DNA of 5,037 nt from JALZHR01 sp036389695 (GTDB taxonomy: Bacteria; Acidobacteriota; Blastocatellia; Pyrinomonadales; Pyrinomonadaceae): NCBI GenBank assembly GCA_036389695.1, contig DASVWG010000527.1:1-5037 (forward strand). The letters are read 5' to 3'. The notes under the pieces are model-generated. The model did no database searches. It saw nothing but the letters and a program-made list of their open reading frames with translations, and was not told the origin of the DNA. The first letter of the stretch is position 1. Every line of letters starts with the position of its first letter. Both the position numbers and the translations under genes were made by a program. Positions 4,759 through 5,037 of the stretch are shown here, one piece after another.

Positions 4759-5037
4759 ATGAGCAAAGAGAAATTTGACAGAAGCAAGCCGCACGTCAAC
4801 ATCGGCACCATCGGGCACGTCGACCACGGCAAAACGACTTTGACCGCCGCCATTACGAAAGTGCTGGCGAAACACAATCCGAAGATTCAGGTGCGCGCTT
4901 TTGATTCGATTGACAACGCGCCGGAAGAAAAGGCGCGCGGCATCACAATCGCCACCGCGCACGTCGAATACGAAACGGCGAACCGTCACTACGCGCACGT
5001 CGATTGTCCGGGACACGCCGATTACGTCAAAAACATG
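4759..5037 (+). CDS. tuf: Elongation factor Tu, N-terminal 93 residues (cut by right window edge)
   Basis: EF-Tu is the GTPase that delivers aminoacyl-tRNA to the ribosomal A site. The visible part is the start of the GTP-binding domain: HVNIGTIGHVDHGKTT with the P-loop GHVDHGKT (19-26), IDNAPEEKARGITI (51-64) with the Mg-coordinating switch I Thr at 63, and the switch II motif DCPGH (82-86), ending at ADYVKNM. The full protein is normally about 395 residues, so roughly a quarter is seen. Here K38-H39-N40-P41 follows the first helix, where E. coli has a different loop. ATG at 4759 fits the family N-terminus. GGAG at 4737-4740 is 18 nt upstream, too far for a normal Shine-Dalgarno; the bases just before the ATG are TTAAAGTT. 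It is 87 nt after fusA, the usual last position in the operon. Whether a second tuf copy exists cannot be seen. Confidence 0.98.
   Translation, partial: MSKEKFDRSKPHVNIGTIGHVDHGKTTLTAAITKVLAKHNPKIQVRAFDSIDNAPEEKARGITIATAHVEYETANRHYAHVDCPGHADYVKNM

Overview
The window holds the start of a bacterial str (streptomycin) operon on the + strand, in the classic order rpsL (S12), rpsG (S7), fusA (EF-G), tuf (EF-Tu, cut by the right edge). Reading the other way from the same upstream region is a membrane-anchored [2Fe-2S] ferredoxin-like gene, cut by the left edge just before its probable C-terminus. The organism is a bacterium. The style of the S12, EF-G and EF-Tu sequences, the poor Shine-Dalgarno motifs and a REP-like palindrome of a kind I associate with Acidobacteriota and Verrucomicrobiota suggest Acidobacteriota (perhaps Blastocatellia). 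This is an inference, not a proof.

Layout: 1-932 (-), ferredoxin-like gene with an unrecognised N-terminal domain and one transmembrane segment. 933-1534, a 602-bp intergenic region with back-to-back candidate promoters. The + promoter is near-consensus (TTGACA, 17 bp, TAGAAT) and implies a leader of about 460 nt before rpsL. That leader starts with a hairpin at the predicted 5' end and continues through several perfect hairpins and a compact four-way junction (1163-1245). A two-hairpin segment follows (1331-1375), then a 107-bp composite palindrome (1418-1524) ending 10 nt before the rpsL ATG. 1535-5037 is the operon.

The three intercistronic gaps are nearly equal in length (85, 82 and 87 nt). 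Each is filled by a different long hairpin, two of them built from short tandem repeats in inverted orientation. None of the four operon genes has a canonical Shine-Dalgarno at normal spacing, so RNA structure may contribute to setting expression of each cistron.

Together the operon genes supply two 30S proteins (S12 in the decoding centre, S7 in the head) and the two elongation GTPases. The coding part is ordinary and intact. The unusual content is in the non-coding DNA: the long structured leader, the covarying palindromic element, the hairpin in every gap, and the fused ferredoxin next door.
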